Below are positions 19,913-28,593 of a stretch of 64,000 bases of DNA, piece after piece (the first letter of the stretch is position 1; each line of letters starts with the position of its first letter). Both the position numbers and the translations under genes were made by a program. Under the pieces are notes generated by a model. The model had not been told where the DNA came from. It saw only the letters and a program-made list of their open reading frames with translations, and ran no database searches. Where the stretch lies: positions 434,001-498,000 of the forward strand of contig NZ_JASSVS010000001.1 in NCBI RefSeq assembly GCF_030250645.1. The letters run 5' to 3'. The DNA comes from Marinobacter azerbaijanicus (GTDB lineage: Bacteria > Pseudomonadota > Gammaproteobacteria > Pseudomonadales > Oleiphilaceae).

Positions 19913-21919
19913 CTAAATCCGAAACCGGCCCATCAGCGCTTCGATATCCGCCATGGATGCCTTGAGCTGGTCGCTGGTTGCTACAAGCTGTTCGATCTGC
20001 ATCAGGTTCTCCGACGACGAACCGCTGATCTCCGTCACGTTATGCGAAACCGAACGGCTGACGTCCTCCTGCTCATCCATCCCGGAACGAACATGTTCCG
20101 CGCTGTTGCGAATCTGATCCACGGTCTCGCGGATGGCTTCGACGCCCCTGGATGCGTCAGTGATCAACGTCTTCACCGACTCCAGACGATGGAAGCTGTC
20201 TTCCATGGAGCCTACAGCCTCCCCTGCCTCGCCCTGGAGTCGGGTAACCAGACCACGAATAGTCTCGGTGCTGTTGGTGGTTTTCCGGGCCAGCTGTCTC
20301 ACCTCGTCTGCCACAACCGCGAAACCACGACCAAACTCGCCGGCGCGCGCAGATTCGATAGCAGCATTCAACGCCAACAGATTGGTCTGATTGGCAATTT
20401 CATCTATGGACTGGGTAATCCGACCAATGTCATGGGAAGCACTTTCCAGCCTCTTGAGCTTGCCGGACGTTTGCTGGATCTGCTCCTCCAGTTCATCCAC
20501 GCACGCCATATTGGAACGTGCCGTCTCCTGGCTTTCGTCCACCCGACTGTTGACGGACTCCACCAGACGATGGGTGTCCCGGACTGCTTCTGCCACCTGA
20601 TGGCAGGAGGCTTCCATCTCGTTCATGGCCGTGGCAATGGAATCGAGCTCGTCAGCCTGGCCGCCGATACGCTGGCTCAGGTCGTGGGAAAAGTTCGCAT
20701 TCGAAGCTGCAACTCCGGCGAGTTCCCCACCGGTCCTCTGCAGACTACCCAGAACCTCCCGCATCGCCACTGCAAGCTGGTTGGCCGAATTCTTAAGCTC
20801 GACAAATTCGCCCCTCGCCTTGAAGGTCAGTTCACGACTGTAATCTCCTGAGGCCATGGCGGACAGATGACTGACCGTTGCCCTGAGTGGAACACTGATC
20901 ATGCGCCCGAGCCAAGCCGATATTACAATGGCAATCAACAGAATCATCGGCACCAGGTAATACACCAACTGCTCGGACAAACGTGCGGTCTCATCCAGAT
21001 TATCGATCGTTTGCACCGCTGCCTCGCCAGCGGCCCTGACCATGTCCTCAATGTTGGTGTTGAGAATGCCAAGCTCACGTTCCACTTCTGCCACTGTGGT
21101 GTTCACTTCCAGCAGGTTGCGGCGGTAATCGTAATACTGACTGACAATACCGGTTTCGCTGCTTACTGATTCGAAGAAGGCCTGTGCAATGGGAGCAAGG
21201 TCTGCCAGCGGGGCGATTTCGTCAATAATGGCTTCGATATCCTGCTCCACCGTCACGGTATTGAAGCGCAGGTTCTCGACCACGTCTTTCAGCCGTTGGG
21301 CATCTTCCGTGCTGACCAGCTGCATAATCAGTAATTCCATATTTGAAAGGCTGCCCATAACCGACATCAGCAGATCTTTAAGGTAAATATCAGACCCGGC
21401 CGGTGTCGCGCCCTCGCGCAGCAACAGCTGTTTCATTTCGGAAGCCAGGGCAAGAAAGTCAGACAGGTCTCCGTTAACCGAATCCGATACCCTGATCACT
21501 TCAGCCTGATGCTCGCTGAGTCTGCCCGCCTGTTGCCGCAGCACCCCCAGCTGCTGCTGGAATTTCTGCGCAGGCTGATCAAAACCCTCAAGCAACGGGA
21601 TGTTACCGGCCTGTCCAGCCAGTGCAGCTACCTGAACCTCAAGCCCGGAGATCATGGAGGCGAGTTTCCCGTAGCGAGACTCCAGTTCCTCGTTATCCCT
21701 GACCCTCGCCATGGAAATAACCGCCATAACACTGGTGCCAGTCATTGCCTCAACGGACTGAACGGAACGCTGGAATGGGAATATCCTTTCCTTTACCTCG
21801 GATGTGCCATCCGAGATGGACATCATCATATTGCCATTGAACAGGCCCCAGCCGGCGATGATCGCACAGAGAAGCCCGAAGCCCAGGTAAAGACGGTGGA
21901 TCACTGAAATGTTTTTCAT
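19913..21919 (-). CDS. Methyl-accepting chemotaxis protein
   Basis: 668 residues. One membrane helix near 8-28, a long periplasmic region (about 30-325) predicted helical, a second helix near 328-346, a HAMP domain, then the signalling domain with the conserved hairpin tip (IDEIANQTNLLALNAAIESA, GRGFAVVADEVRQLARK). The sensor of nearly 300 residues resembles the four-helix-bundle type in length, but no known ligand motif was seen. The gene stands between the GlpR-linked glycolytic operon and glpV and might sense a related compound; that is only context. Own promoter region upstream (21920-22100), with no terminator seen at its 3' end. Confidence 0.92.
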   Translation of the reverse strand: MKNISVIHRLYLGFGLLCAIIAGWGLFNGNMMMSISDGTSEVKERIFPFQRSVQSVEAMTGTSVMAVISMARVRDNEELESRYGKLASMISGLEVQVAALAGQAGNIPLLEGFDQPAQKFQQQLGVLRQQAGRLSEHQAEVIRVSDSVNGDLSDFLALASEMKQLLLREGATPAGSDIYLKDLLMSVMGSLSNMELLIMQLVSTEDAQRLKDVVENLRFNTVTVEQDIEAIIDEIAPLADLAPIAQAFFESVSSETGIVSQYYDYRRNLLEVNTTVAEVERELGILNTNIEDMVRAAGEAAVQTIDNLDETARLSEQLVYYLVPMILLIAIVISAWLGRMISVPLRATVSHLSAMASGDYSRELTFKARGEFVELKNSANQLAVAMREVLGSLQRTGGELAGVAASNANFSHDLSQRIGGQADELDSIATAMNEMEASCHQVAEAVRDTHRLVESVNSRVDESQETARSNMACVDELEEQIQQTSGKLKRLESASHDIGRITQSIDEIANQTNLLALNAAIESARAGEFGRGFAVVADEVRQLARKTTNSTETIRGLVTRLQGEAGEAVGSMEDSFHRLESVKTLITDASRGVEAIRETVDQIRNSAEHVRSGMDEQEDVSRSVSHNVTEISGSSSENLMQIEQLVATSDQLKASMADIEALMGRFRI

Positions 21920-22100
21920 GCCCTATAAGCTCCCTACAACATACCCGGAGGCTCCGGGTATCCAAGGACAATACAGGTACCGAAAGGCGGAAAAAGGGCC
22001 GGCAGGAATCTACCCGCAAAGCACGGGGAAACACCTGAAATGCTAGTTAGGGGGGGTATGAAAGCAACCGGCCAAGACCCACCGACCTGACGGTGTTGGA

Positions 22101-22137
22101 TCTGCCGCTGCCCGGGAGAGCGGGGGGCAGCGGCAGA
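22101..22137. terminator. Hairpin after glpV (13-bp perfect stem, no T-run)
   Basis: TCTGCCGCTGCCC (22101-22113) pairs perfectly with GGGCAGCGGCAGA (22125-22137). It starts 20 bases after the glpV stop on the minus strand. Without a T-run it may mark an RNA 3' end or stabilise glpV mRNA. Confidence 0.5.
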
Positions 22138-22157
22138 GGACTACAGGTAAGTATCGA

Positions 22158-23906
22158 TCAACTCTCGCGAGCCTCTTCCCATGTCTTCAGTAGTTCGTCA
22201 TAGCGGACGGTCTTGCCTTGCGGCTTTTCGTTGTCCAGCTTCGGTTTCGGAGCACCCGGCTGATCGAGCCAGTACTGGGGATCACGAGGCTCATTCAGCT
22301 TGGGACCACAATTGGGCATGACATTGGCGCGTTCCAGACGCTCCATCACACGATCCTGTGCTTGCGCCAGACCGTCCAGAGCTTTCTGTGGTGTCGCTTC
22401 ACCACTTGCAGCCTGGGCAATGTACTGCCACCACAGCTGAGCCAGCTTCGGGTAATCCGGTACGTTGGTGCCGGTTGGTGACCACTGCACGCGGGCCGGG
22501 CTGCGGTAAAACTCGACCAGACCACCAAGCTTCGGAGCCATCTCGGTCATCACGTCCGACTCGATGTCAGATTCGCGGATGGGGGTAAGGCCAGCAATGG
22601 TTTTCTCCAGGGAGACGGTCTTGGAGACAGTGAACTGGGCATACAGCCAGGCGGCAAGACGACGCTCTTTCGGAGTGGACTTCATGAAGGTCCAGGAACC
22701 TACGTCCTGATAGCCCAGCTTCATGCCTTCTTCCCAGTAGGGTCCACGTGGCGAGGGTGCCATGCGCCACTTCGGTGTGCCGTCTTCGTTAACGACCGGC
22801 AGGCCGTCCTCAATCATGCTGGCGGTGAACGCCGTGTACCAGAAGATTTGCTGGGCCACATTACCCTGCGCAGGCACCGGGCCGGCTTCAGAGAAAGTCA
22901 TGCCCTGCGCTTCAGGCGGAGCATACTTTTCAAGCCAGTCCACGTATTTGGTGGTTGCATAGACGGCAGCCGGGCCATTGGTGGCACCACCACGACTCAC
23001 ACTGGAGCCCACCGGATGACACTCTTCTACACGGATGCCCCACTCATCCACAGGCAGACCGTTCGGTAGCCCCTTGTCGCCGGCACCGGCCATGGAGAAC
23101 CAGGCATCAGTGAAACGCCAACCCAGAGAAGGGTCTTTCTTGCCGTAGTCCATGTGGCCATAGACGCGCTCACCGTCAATTTCCTTGACGTGAACCGAGA
23201 AGAACTCTGCGATGTCTTCATACGCAGACCAGTTGACTGGCACACCCAACTCATAGCCATAGATATCCATGAACTGCTTTTTCAGGTCTTCACGCTCAAA
23301 CCAGTCCGCACGGAACCAGTAAAGGTTGGCAAACTGCTGGTCCGGCAACTGATAAAGCTTACCATCCGGAGCTGTCGTGAAATCCAGACCGATAAAATCG
23401 TCCAGATCCAGTGTCGGCAGGGTCAGATCCTTGCCTTCACCGTTCATGATGTCCTCAACGGGCATAACCTTGCCGTACCGGAAATGCGTGCCGATCAGGT
23501 CGGAATCGTTAACCCAGCCATCATAAATGTTGCGGCCAGATTGCATCTGGGTCTGCAGTTTCTCGATGACATCCCCTTCCTGGATCAGGGTATGGGTAAG
23601 TTCGATACCGGTGATCTCGCTGAAAGCCTCAGCCAGAACCTTGGATTCGTATTCGTGTGTGGCGATGGTTTCGGAGACGACATTAATCTCCATACCACGG
23701 AAAGGCTCAGCAGCTTTGATAAACCACTCCAGCTCTTTCATCTGCTCTTCTTTGCTCAGGGTCGAATTCTTGAACTCCTGGTCAAGCCATTTTTTGGCCG
23801 CATCCGAATACTCATCGGCGCTGGCCTGAACGCTGAGCCCCATACTGACTGCGCCGATTGCGGCGCTGAGCAGCAGGGTTTTCGGATATTTATTGTTGTT
23901 GAACAT
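22158..23906 (-). CDS. glpV: Glycerol ABC transporter substrate-binding protein GlpV
   Basis: 582 residues from ATG 23906, which follows GAGGTTGG; upstream in-frame codons lack family likeness. Signal peptide to about residue 30 (VSMGLSVQASA-DEYSD). The mature protein is a large type II binding protein of the kind found in the rhizobial glpSTPQUV glycerol system. It binds glycerol in the periplasm for GlpPQ. It closes the gene series but stands 230 bases after the small membrane protein gene and has its own GlpR-like operator (24018-24037), so it can be expressed apart from, and more than, the permease genes. A second copy is at 36369. Confidence 0.9.
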   Translation of the reverse strand: MFNNNKYPKTLLLSAAIGAVSMGLSVQASADEYSDAAKKWLDQEFKNSTLSKEEQMKELEWFIKAAEPFRGMEINVVSETIATHEYESKVLAEAFSEITGIELTHTLIQEGDVIEKLQTQMQSGRNIYDGWVNDSDLIGTHFRYGKVMPVEDIMNGEGKDLTLPTLDLDDFIGLDFTTAPDGKLYQLPDQQFANLYWFRADWFEREDLKKQFMDIYGYELGVPVNWSAYEDIAEFFSVHVKEIDGERVYGHMDYGKKDPSLGWRFTDAWFSMAGAGDKGLPNGLPVDEWGIRVEECHPVGSSVSRGGATNGPAAVYATTKYVDWLEKYAPPEAQGMTFSEAGPVPAQGNVAQQIFWYTAFTASMIEDGLPVVNEDGTPKWRMAPSPRGPYWEEGMKLGYQDVGSWTFMKSTPKERRLAAWLYAQFTVSKTVSLEKTIAGLTPIRESDIESDVMTEMAPKLGGLVEFYRSPARVQWSPTGTNVPDYPKLAQLWWQYIAQAASGEATPQKALDGLAQAQDRVMERLERANVMPNCGPKLNEPRDPQYWLDQPGAPKPKLDNEKPQGKTVRYDELLKTWEEARES

Positions 23907-24017
23907 ATCCAACCTCGTTTGTCTTGTTTTGGTTTGTACGGAGCGCGACTGCGGACTGCGTCCCGATTTTCCCTGTATAGCGTTTTCGTCGCTATTCCTG
24001 TGTTGGAACCCAACCAG

Positions 24018-24037
24018 CATGTTCGATTCCGATCATG
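24018..24037. promoter_or_regulatory. GlpR-like operator upstream of glpV
   Basis: CATGTTCGATTCCGATCATG is a near-perfect palindrome and agrees at 16 of 20 positions with the E. coli GlpR consensus. It lies about 110 bp before the glpV start. It abuts an inverted repeat, GTTGTAAAAA (24037-24046) with TTTTTACAAC (24064-24073). Confidence 0.5.
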
Positions 24038-24136
24038 TTGTAAAAAATAGTTCGTTATGGAAATTTTTACAACCGTTTCAAGAGTGATTTCTGAAAGTTT
24101 TTTATTGCCATCCCTGGCAAACGAAAATGTCCTTTC

Positions 24137-24412
24137 CTAACCCCAGCGCAACAACACCGCAAGCCACACCACTGAAACGGCGAGTGCAACCCAGAGCGTT
24201 ATGTCGGACGCTGCAAGGAACGCCAGGTGAATATACGCTGCGGACAGCAGACCGATAAACAGCCTATCCCCGCGGGTTGTCGCGATCGGCAGAAAGCCTT
24301 TGCGCTCCGTACACGGTGATACGATTTCGTAAACGGTCATCACAGCCAGTATTCCGGCAATCACTGCAAAGAAAACGGCGACGGTAGGTGTCCAGTTCAT
24401 CCACGCAATCAT
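24137..24412 (-). CDS. Small inner-membrane protein of the glycerol ABC transporter (DUF2160, GlpU-like)
   Basis: 91 residues with three hydrophobic segments (about 8-30, 50-68, 72-89) and a short charged loop (CTERKGFLPIATTRGDRL). Size, placement after glpQ (11 bases) and the VYEIVSPCTERKGFLPIATTRGDR core fit the DUF2160 protein that accompanies glycerol ABC importers and is called GlpU in rhizobia. Its role is unknown; an accessory membrane subunit is the usual guess. Confidence 0.8.
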   Translation of the reverse strand: MIAWMNWTPTVAVFFAVIAGILAVMTVYEIVSPCTERKGFLPIATTRGDRLFIGLLSAAYIHLAFLAASDITLWVALAVSVVWLAVLLRWG

Positions 24413-24423
24413 GATAAATCTCC

Positions 24424-25233
24424 TTATACCCGACCCAGTGCGAAGCCTTTGGCGATATGGTTGCGAACAAACCAGACCACGAGCACGCCAGGAATAATGG
24501 TGAGAACGCCTGCTGCAGCCAGCACGCCCCAGTCAATGCCACTGGCCCCGATCGTTCGCGTCATGATGGCGCCTATGGGCTGCGCGTCCACGGAGGTCAG
24601 GGTTCTTGCCAGCAGCAGCTCCACCCACGAGAACATGAAGGCAAAGAAGGCAGCGACACCAATCCCTGAGCGGATCATCGGGAGGAAAATCTTCACGAAG
24701 AACTTCGGGAAACTGTAGCCATCAATATAGGCCATTTCGTCATACTCGCGCGGCACGCCAGACATGAAGCCTTCCAGAATCCAGACCGCCAGCGGCACGT
24801 TGAACAGACAGTGCGCGAGTGCCACGGCGATGTGGGTATCAAACAGTCCTATTGACGAATAGAGCTGGAAAAATGGCAGCAGGAATACTGCCGGGGGCGC
24901 CATACGGTTGCTGAGCAGCCAGAAGAACAGGTGCTTGTCGCCGACAAACTTGTAACGGCTGAAAGCGTAGGCAGCCGGCAGGGCAACCAGCAGGGTGATC
25001 GTCATGTTCATGGACACGTAGATCATCGAGTTGATGTAACCCGAATACCAGCTTGAATCCGAAAAGATCACGGCGTAATTAGCCAGGGTGAAGTTCTGCG
25101 GCCAGAGCGTCAGACCGCCAAGAATTTCCTGGTTGGTCTTGAACGACATGTTCAGAAGCCAGTAGATCGGGGTCAGCAGGAGCACGATAAACAGTGTCAT
25201 CCCCATGCCCTTGGAACGTGAATAGTTCATCAC
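24424..25233 (-). CDS. glpQ: Glycerol ABC transporter permease GlpQ
   Basis: 269 residues, six membrane helices, with the coupling loop EYDEMAYIDGYSFPKFFVKIFLPMIRSG near residue 180 standing for the EAA motif of MalG-type permeases. It pairs with GlpP in the inner membrane. Seven bases separate it from glpP upstream. This is the rhizobial transporter name GlpQ, not the E. coli glycerophosphodiesterase of the same symbol. Confidence 0.88.
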   Translation of the reverse strand: MMNYSRSKGMGMTLFIVLLLTPIYWLLNMSFKTNQEILGGLTLWPQNFTLANYAVIFSDSSWYSGYINSMIYVSMNMTITLLVALPAAYAFSRYKFVGDKHLFFWLLSNRMAPPAVFLLPFFQLYSSIGLFDTHIAVALAHCLFNVPLAVWILEGFMSGVPREYDEMAYIDGYSFPKFFVKIFLPMIRSGIGVAAFFAFMFSWVELLLARTLTSVDAQPIGAIMTRTIGASGIDWGVLAAAGVLTIIPGVLVVWFVRNHIAKGFALGRV

Positions 25234-25240
25234 TCTCTCC

Positions 25241-26107
25241 TTATTTTTCTTTGTCGAGGTGAGTTATGGCGGTAAAGAACAACCAGGACACCAACAGCAC
25301 GATCAGGAAGTAGATCAGTGAGAAGGCTGCAGCCCGGCCGATATCAAACTGGCCGATCGCCATGGTAGTCAGGGTCTGGCTGAGGAATGTGGTGGAGCTG
25401 CCCGGGCCACCCCCGGTCAGTACAAAGGGCTCGGTATAGATCATGAAGCTGTCCATGAATCGCAGCAGCACCGCAATCACCAGGACGCTCTTGAGTCTTG
25501 GCAACTGGATGTAGCGGAATACGGCCCACCTGGATGCCCGGTCAATTTCCGCTGCCTGATAGAAGGCTTCGGGAATTGCGCGAAGGCCGGAATAGCACAG
25601 CAGTGCCACCAGAGGAGTCCAGTGCCAGACGTCCATTAACAGCACCGTCAGCCAGGCATCCACCGTGTTGCCGGTATAGTTGTAATCAAGACCTAGGGCG
25701 TTCAGGCCCCAGCCGAACAGGCCGATATCGCCCCGGCCGAAGATCTGCCAGATGGTTCCTACCACGTTCCAGGGAATCAGCAAGGGTATGGCCAGCAGAA
25801 TCAGACACAGAGATGCCTTGATTCCCGACTTTGGCATCATCAGGGCAACGCTGATACCCAGGGGTATCTGGATAGCGAGTACCGCCCCGGAGAATGCAAA
25901 CTGTCGCAGCAACGAATCCTGCAGCCGCTCATCATTAAGCACTTCCTTGAACCACTCAGTACCAACGTAATAGGCATTACCCGGACCGAAGATGTCCTGA
26001 ACCGAATAGTTCACCACCGTCATCAGAGGTATCAATGCCGAAAATGCAACAAGAATAAAGACTGGCAGAACGAGCCACCAGGCACGGTTATTGGGAACCT
26101 TGTTCAT
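25241..26107 (-). CDS. glpP: Glycerol ABC transporter permease GlpP
   Basis: 288 residues from ATG 26107, which overlaps the glpT stop as ATGA; translational coupling is likely. Six membrane helices and a MalF-type coupling loop (EAFYQAAEIDRASRWAVFRYIQLPRL). It starts KVPNNRAWWLVLPVFILVAFSALIPL with no MalF-like P2 domain. Forms the channel with GlpQ. The longer reading frame (to 26236) runs back into glpT and is not needed. Confidence 0.88.
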   Translation of the reverse strand: MNKVPNNRAWWLVLPVFILVAFSALIPLMTVVNYSVQDIFGPGNAYYVGTEWFKEVLNDERLQDSLLRQFAFSGAVLAIQIPLGISVALMMPKSGIKASLCLILLAIPLLIPWNVVGTIWQIFGRGDIGLFGWGLNALGLDYNYTGNTVDAWLTVLLMDVWHWTPLVALLCYSGLRAIPEAFYQAAEIDRASRWAVFRYIQLPRLKSVLVIAVLLRFMDSFMIYTEPFVLTGGGPGSSTTFLSQTLTTMAIGQFDIGRAAAFSLIYFLIVLLVSWLFFTAITHLDKEK

Positions 26108-27207
26108 TGGTTCTTCTCCTCTACCAGAAACTCGTCCACGTAAAGCTTCAGCCATTTCTCGGGAAAACTGAGCTGAACCTGACGGCCGATCTCGAATTGC
26201 TGATCCTCCGTCAGACGGACTTTCAGCGTCTCGCAATCAAGCTTTACGGTCATGATCTTGTAGGTTCCCAGGTCTTCCAGATCCAGGACCTCGGCCTCGA
26301 ACGTGTCATCAGCGGGAACATCCGATGCCTGAATGAACTCCGGGCGGATACCAATCCTGATGTTGTTGGATTGAACCCGTTGTAAAACCTCAACCTGGTG
26401 AGCACTCATTGGCACAACCGTGCTGCCAAAGCACACCCCACGGGGGCATCGCTGAACTTCGATCAGATTCATGCCCGGGCTACCAATGAAGTAGCCGACA
26501 AAGGTGTGATTGGGTTGCTCAAAGAGCTCGGTTGGCGTGCCAAACTGAACAATCTGTCCGCCGTACATCACCGCGATCTTGTCCGCGAAGGTGGATGCTT
26601 CCAGCTGATCGTGGGTGACATACACCATGGTGATATCGAACTGTTCGTGGATCTGCTTGAGCTTGCGGCGCAGTTTCCACTTGAGCTGGGGGTCTATCAC
26701 CGTCAATGGCTCATCAAAAAGAATGGCAGAGACATCGCCACGAACCAGGCCCCGTCCCATGGAGACTTTCTGTTTCTGGTCTGCCGAAAGATTCTTGGCC
26801 TTCTTGTGAAGCTCTCCTTCGATCTCCAGAATCTCTGCAATCTCGTGAACCTTGGCCTTGATCTGTGAGGAAGGGACACCGGTATTCTTGAGAGGAAATG
26901 CCAGGTTCTGGAACACCGTCATTGAGTCGTAGATAACGGGAAACTGAAACACCTGCGCGATATTCCGGTCGCGGGGAGACAGTTCGTTAACGCGTTTGCC
27001 ATCAAACAGCACATCACCTTCGGAAGGCTGGAGCAGGCCCGAAATGATGTTCAGCATCGTGCTCTTTCCACAACCGGAAGGTCCGAGCAAGGCATAGGCA
27101 CCGCCTTTCTCCCAGACATGGTCAAGATGGCGGATGGCGTAATCATCCGGCCCGGTCGGAGTATCGCTGTAACTGTGAGCCAGGGACTTCAAATGAATTT
27201 CAGCCAT
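26104..27207 (-). CDS. glpT: Glycerol ABC transporter ATPase GlpT (degenerate signature motif)
   Basis: 367 residues. Walker [10 protein letters not shown] (42-50), Walker B AILFDEP (161-167) and the switch His199 (VTHDQ) are canonical. The signature is LSADQ (140-144) instead of LSGGQ. A MalK-like regulatory domain follows from about 235. It overlaps glpS by one base (TGATG) and glpP by four. With GlpS, whose faults are the complementary ones, it should form a heterodimer with one full and one impaired ATP site. Symbol follows the rhizobial system; it is not the E. coli glycerol-3-phosphate antiporter. Confidence 0.88.
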   Translation of the reverse strand: MAEIHLKSLAHSYSDTPTGPDDYAIRHLDHVWEKGGAYALLGPSGCGKSTMLNIISGLLQPSEGDVLFDGKRVNELSPRDRNIAQVFQFPVIYDSMTVFQNLAFPLKNTGVPSSQIKAKVHEIAEILEIEGELHKKAKNLSADQKQKVSMGRGLVRGDVSAILFDEPLTVIDPQLKWKLRRKLKQIHEQFDITMVYVTHDQLEASTFADKIAVMYGGQIVQFGTPTELFEQPNHTFVGYFIGSPGMNLIEVQRCPRGVCFGSTVVPMSAHQVEVLQRVQSNNIRIGIRPEFIQASDVPADDTFEAEVLDLEDLGTYKIMTVKLDCETLKVRLTEDQQFEIGRQVQLSFPEKWLKLYVDEFLVEEKNQ

Positions 27208-28301
27208 CAGATCGACCCTCCTGTCAGCTTTGCAGGGGTATGCACCAGGTTTTCGTTTTCATCAAAGACGAACAGCTTATTGATGGGAAGATAGATCTTG
27301 ATGGGCGCCTCAGTGCGATACTGATGAACCCCCATAAGCTGCATAACCATCTCGAAATGCCGGTTACGAACATGCATGAAGGTTTCCGAACCGCTTATCT
27401 CGCTGAGCTCCACCTCCATTGACATCTCAAGGTCGTCTTCATTGGCAGGCACCAGGCCAATGTGGCTCGGACGTATTCCGAACCAGTAGTCACCGGGCTC
27501 AAGCTTTGCGAGCTCCTGGGTCAACGCATGGTGAGAGTATTCGTCAAAGGTAACTTCCGTGTCCGTGACACGCCCCTTGATCATGTTCATCGGTGGCTCG
27601 CTGAACAGCTGCGCCGCCAGGGTATTCACCGGGTTGCGGTAGACATCCATTACCGGACCGGACTGAACAATACGCCCCTCATTCAGGAGCGTTGTAACAC
27701 CCCCAAGAGCCAGTGCCTCATTGGCTTCGGTGGTGGCATAGACGGCAATGCACTGGCGCTCGCGGAACAGCTCTCTCAACTCAGCCCGCAGCTCTTCCCG
27801 GAGCTTGTAATCCAGGTTTACCAGAGGCTCGTCGAACAGAATGAGCGTGGCATCCTTCACCAGCGCCCGTGCCATTGCCGTTCGCTGCTGCTGCCCGCCT
27901 GAAAGCTCAAGCGGATGCCGTTTCAGCAACGGATCGATCTGCAGCATGTTGGCAGTTTCTTTCACACGCCGATCAATCTCGCTCTCCTTCATCTTTGCCA
28001 GACGCAGGGGCGAGGCGATGTTCTCGTAGACCGTAAGGTTGGGATAGTTGATGAATTGCTGATAGATCATCGAGACGTTACGTTGCTGAACACTCTGCCC
28101 CGTCACATCGTTGCCGTTATAGATGAGGCGGCCTTCGTCGGGCTTGTCGAGCCCGGCCATCATCCGCATAAGGGAAGTCTTCCCGGCAAGAGTGCGTCCG
28201 AGCAGGACGTTGAACGAACCAGCCTCAAACGTGATATTCGCGTCCCGGATGTAATCCACACCATCCACGACACGGGAGAGGTTCTCCAGTGTTAAGGACA
28301 T
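27207..28301 (-). CDS. glpS: Glycerol ABC transporter ATPase GlpS (lacks the H-loop histidine)
   Basis: 364 residues. Walker A is GRTLAGKTS (35-43), the signature LSGGQ (133-137) and Walker B LILFDEP (153-159) are intact, but the H-loop reads YATTEANEA, with Thr191 where MalK-type ATPases have His. A C-terminal regulatory domain is present. First gene of glpS-glpT-glpP-glpQ-DUF2160, with AAAGGAAAG just before the ATG. A sigma-54-like promoter (28386-28401) and a GlpR-like site (28487-28506) lie upstream, facing the divergent activator gene. Confidence 0.88.
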   Translation of the reverse strand: MSLTLENLSRVVDGVDYIRDANITFEAGSFNVLLGRTLAGKTSLMRMMAGLDKPDEGRLIYNGNDVTGQSVQQRNVSMIYQQFINYPNLTVYENIASPLRLAKMKESEIDRRVKETANMLQIDPLLKRHPLELSGGQQQRTAMARALVKDATLILFDEPLVNLDYKLREELRAELRELFRERQCIAVYATTEANEALALGGVTTLLNEGRIVQSGPVMDVYRNPVNTLAAQLFSEPPMNMIKGRVTDTEVTFDEYSHHALTQELAKLEPGDYWFGIRPSHIGLVPANEDDLEMSMEVELSEISGSETFMHVRNRHFEMVMQLMGVHQYRTEAPIKIYLPINKLFVFDENENLVHTPAKLTGGSI

Positions 28302-28385
28302 AGGCTTTCCTTTGTTGTTGTTGTAGCAACATCATTCACTGATGCACGCTGGCCACCAGTGAAAATTCGGTTTCGAATATTGAAA

Positions 28386-28401
28386 GGCAATGAGCATACC
28401 A
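28386..28401 (-). promoter_or_regulatory. Sigma-54-type promoter for the glycerol transport operon
   Basis: On the minus strand TGGTATGCTCATTGCC has the invariant GG (-24) and GC (-12) ten bases apart and fits TGGCAC-N5-TTGC except at two inner bases. It points at glpS, 85 bases away. A sigma-54 activator is encoded divergently next door, which supports it. Confidence 0.5.
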
Positions 28402-28486
28402 ATATAGGCAAAAACCACATGTAAAAACCCACCCAATTGTTTTTAAACACATTATTTGCTTAGTTGATTTCTAATATGAAAACCTT

Positions 28487-28506
28487 GATGTTCGTTATCA
28501 AACTTT
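28487..28506. promoter_or_regulatory. GlpR-like operator in the glpS/activator intergenic region
   Basis: GATGTTCGTTATCAAACTTT agrees at 17 of 20 positions with the E. coli GlpR consensus. It lies about 90 bp upstream of the sigma-54-like promoter and 90 bp before the activator start. Confidence 0.45.
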
Positions 28507-28507
28507 T

Positions 28508-28522
28508 TGTTCATTCTGAACA
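28508..28522. promoter_or_regulatory. Palindrome TGTTCA-N3-TGAACA, candidate activator-binding site
   Basis: A perfect six-base inverted repeat, TGTTCATTCTGAACA, two bases after the GlpR-like site, with further TGAACA half-sites near 28529 and 28552. Its distance of about 110 bp from the -24/-12 element suits an enhancer for a sigma-54 activator. Binding by the neighbour protein is inference. Confidence 0.35.
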
Positions 28523-28593
28523 TTGACCTGAACAGGCATTGAGCACATTATTGAACAACGCCATGAACACAGACGCGCTCCAGAAGGACTCTG

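Noticed and set aside
26107..26236. 43-residue N-terminal extension of GlpP
   Set aside because: It lies inside the glpT coding region, is charged and unlike permease N-termini; the ATGA overlap gives a better start.
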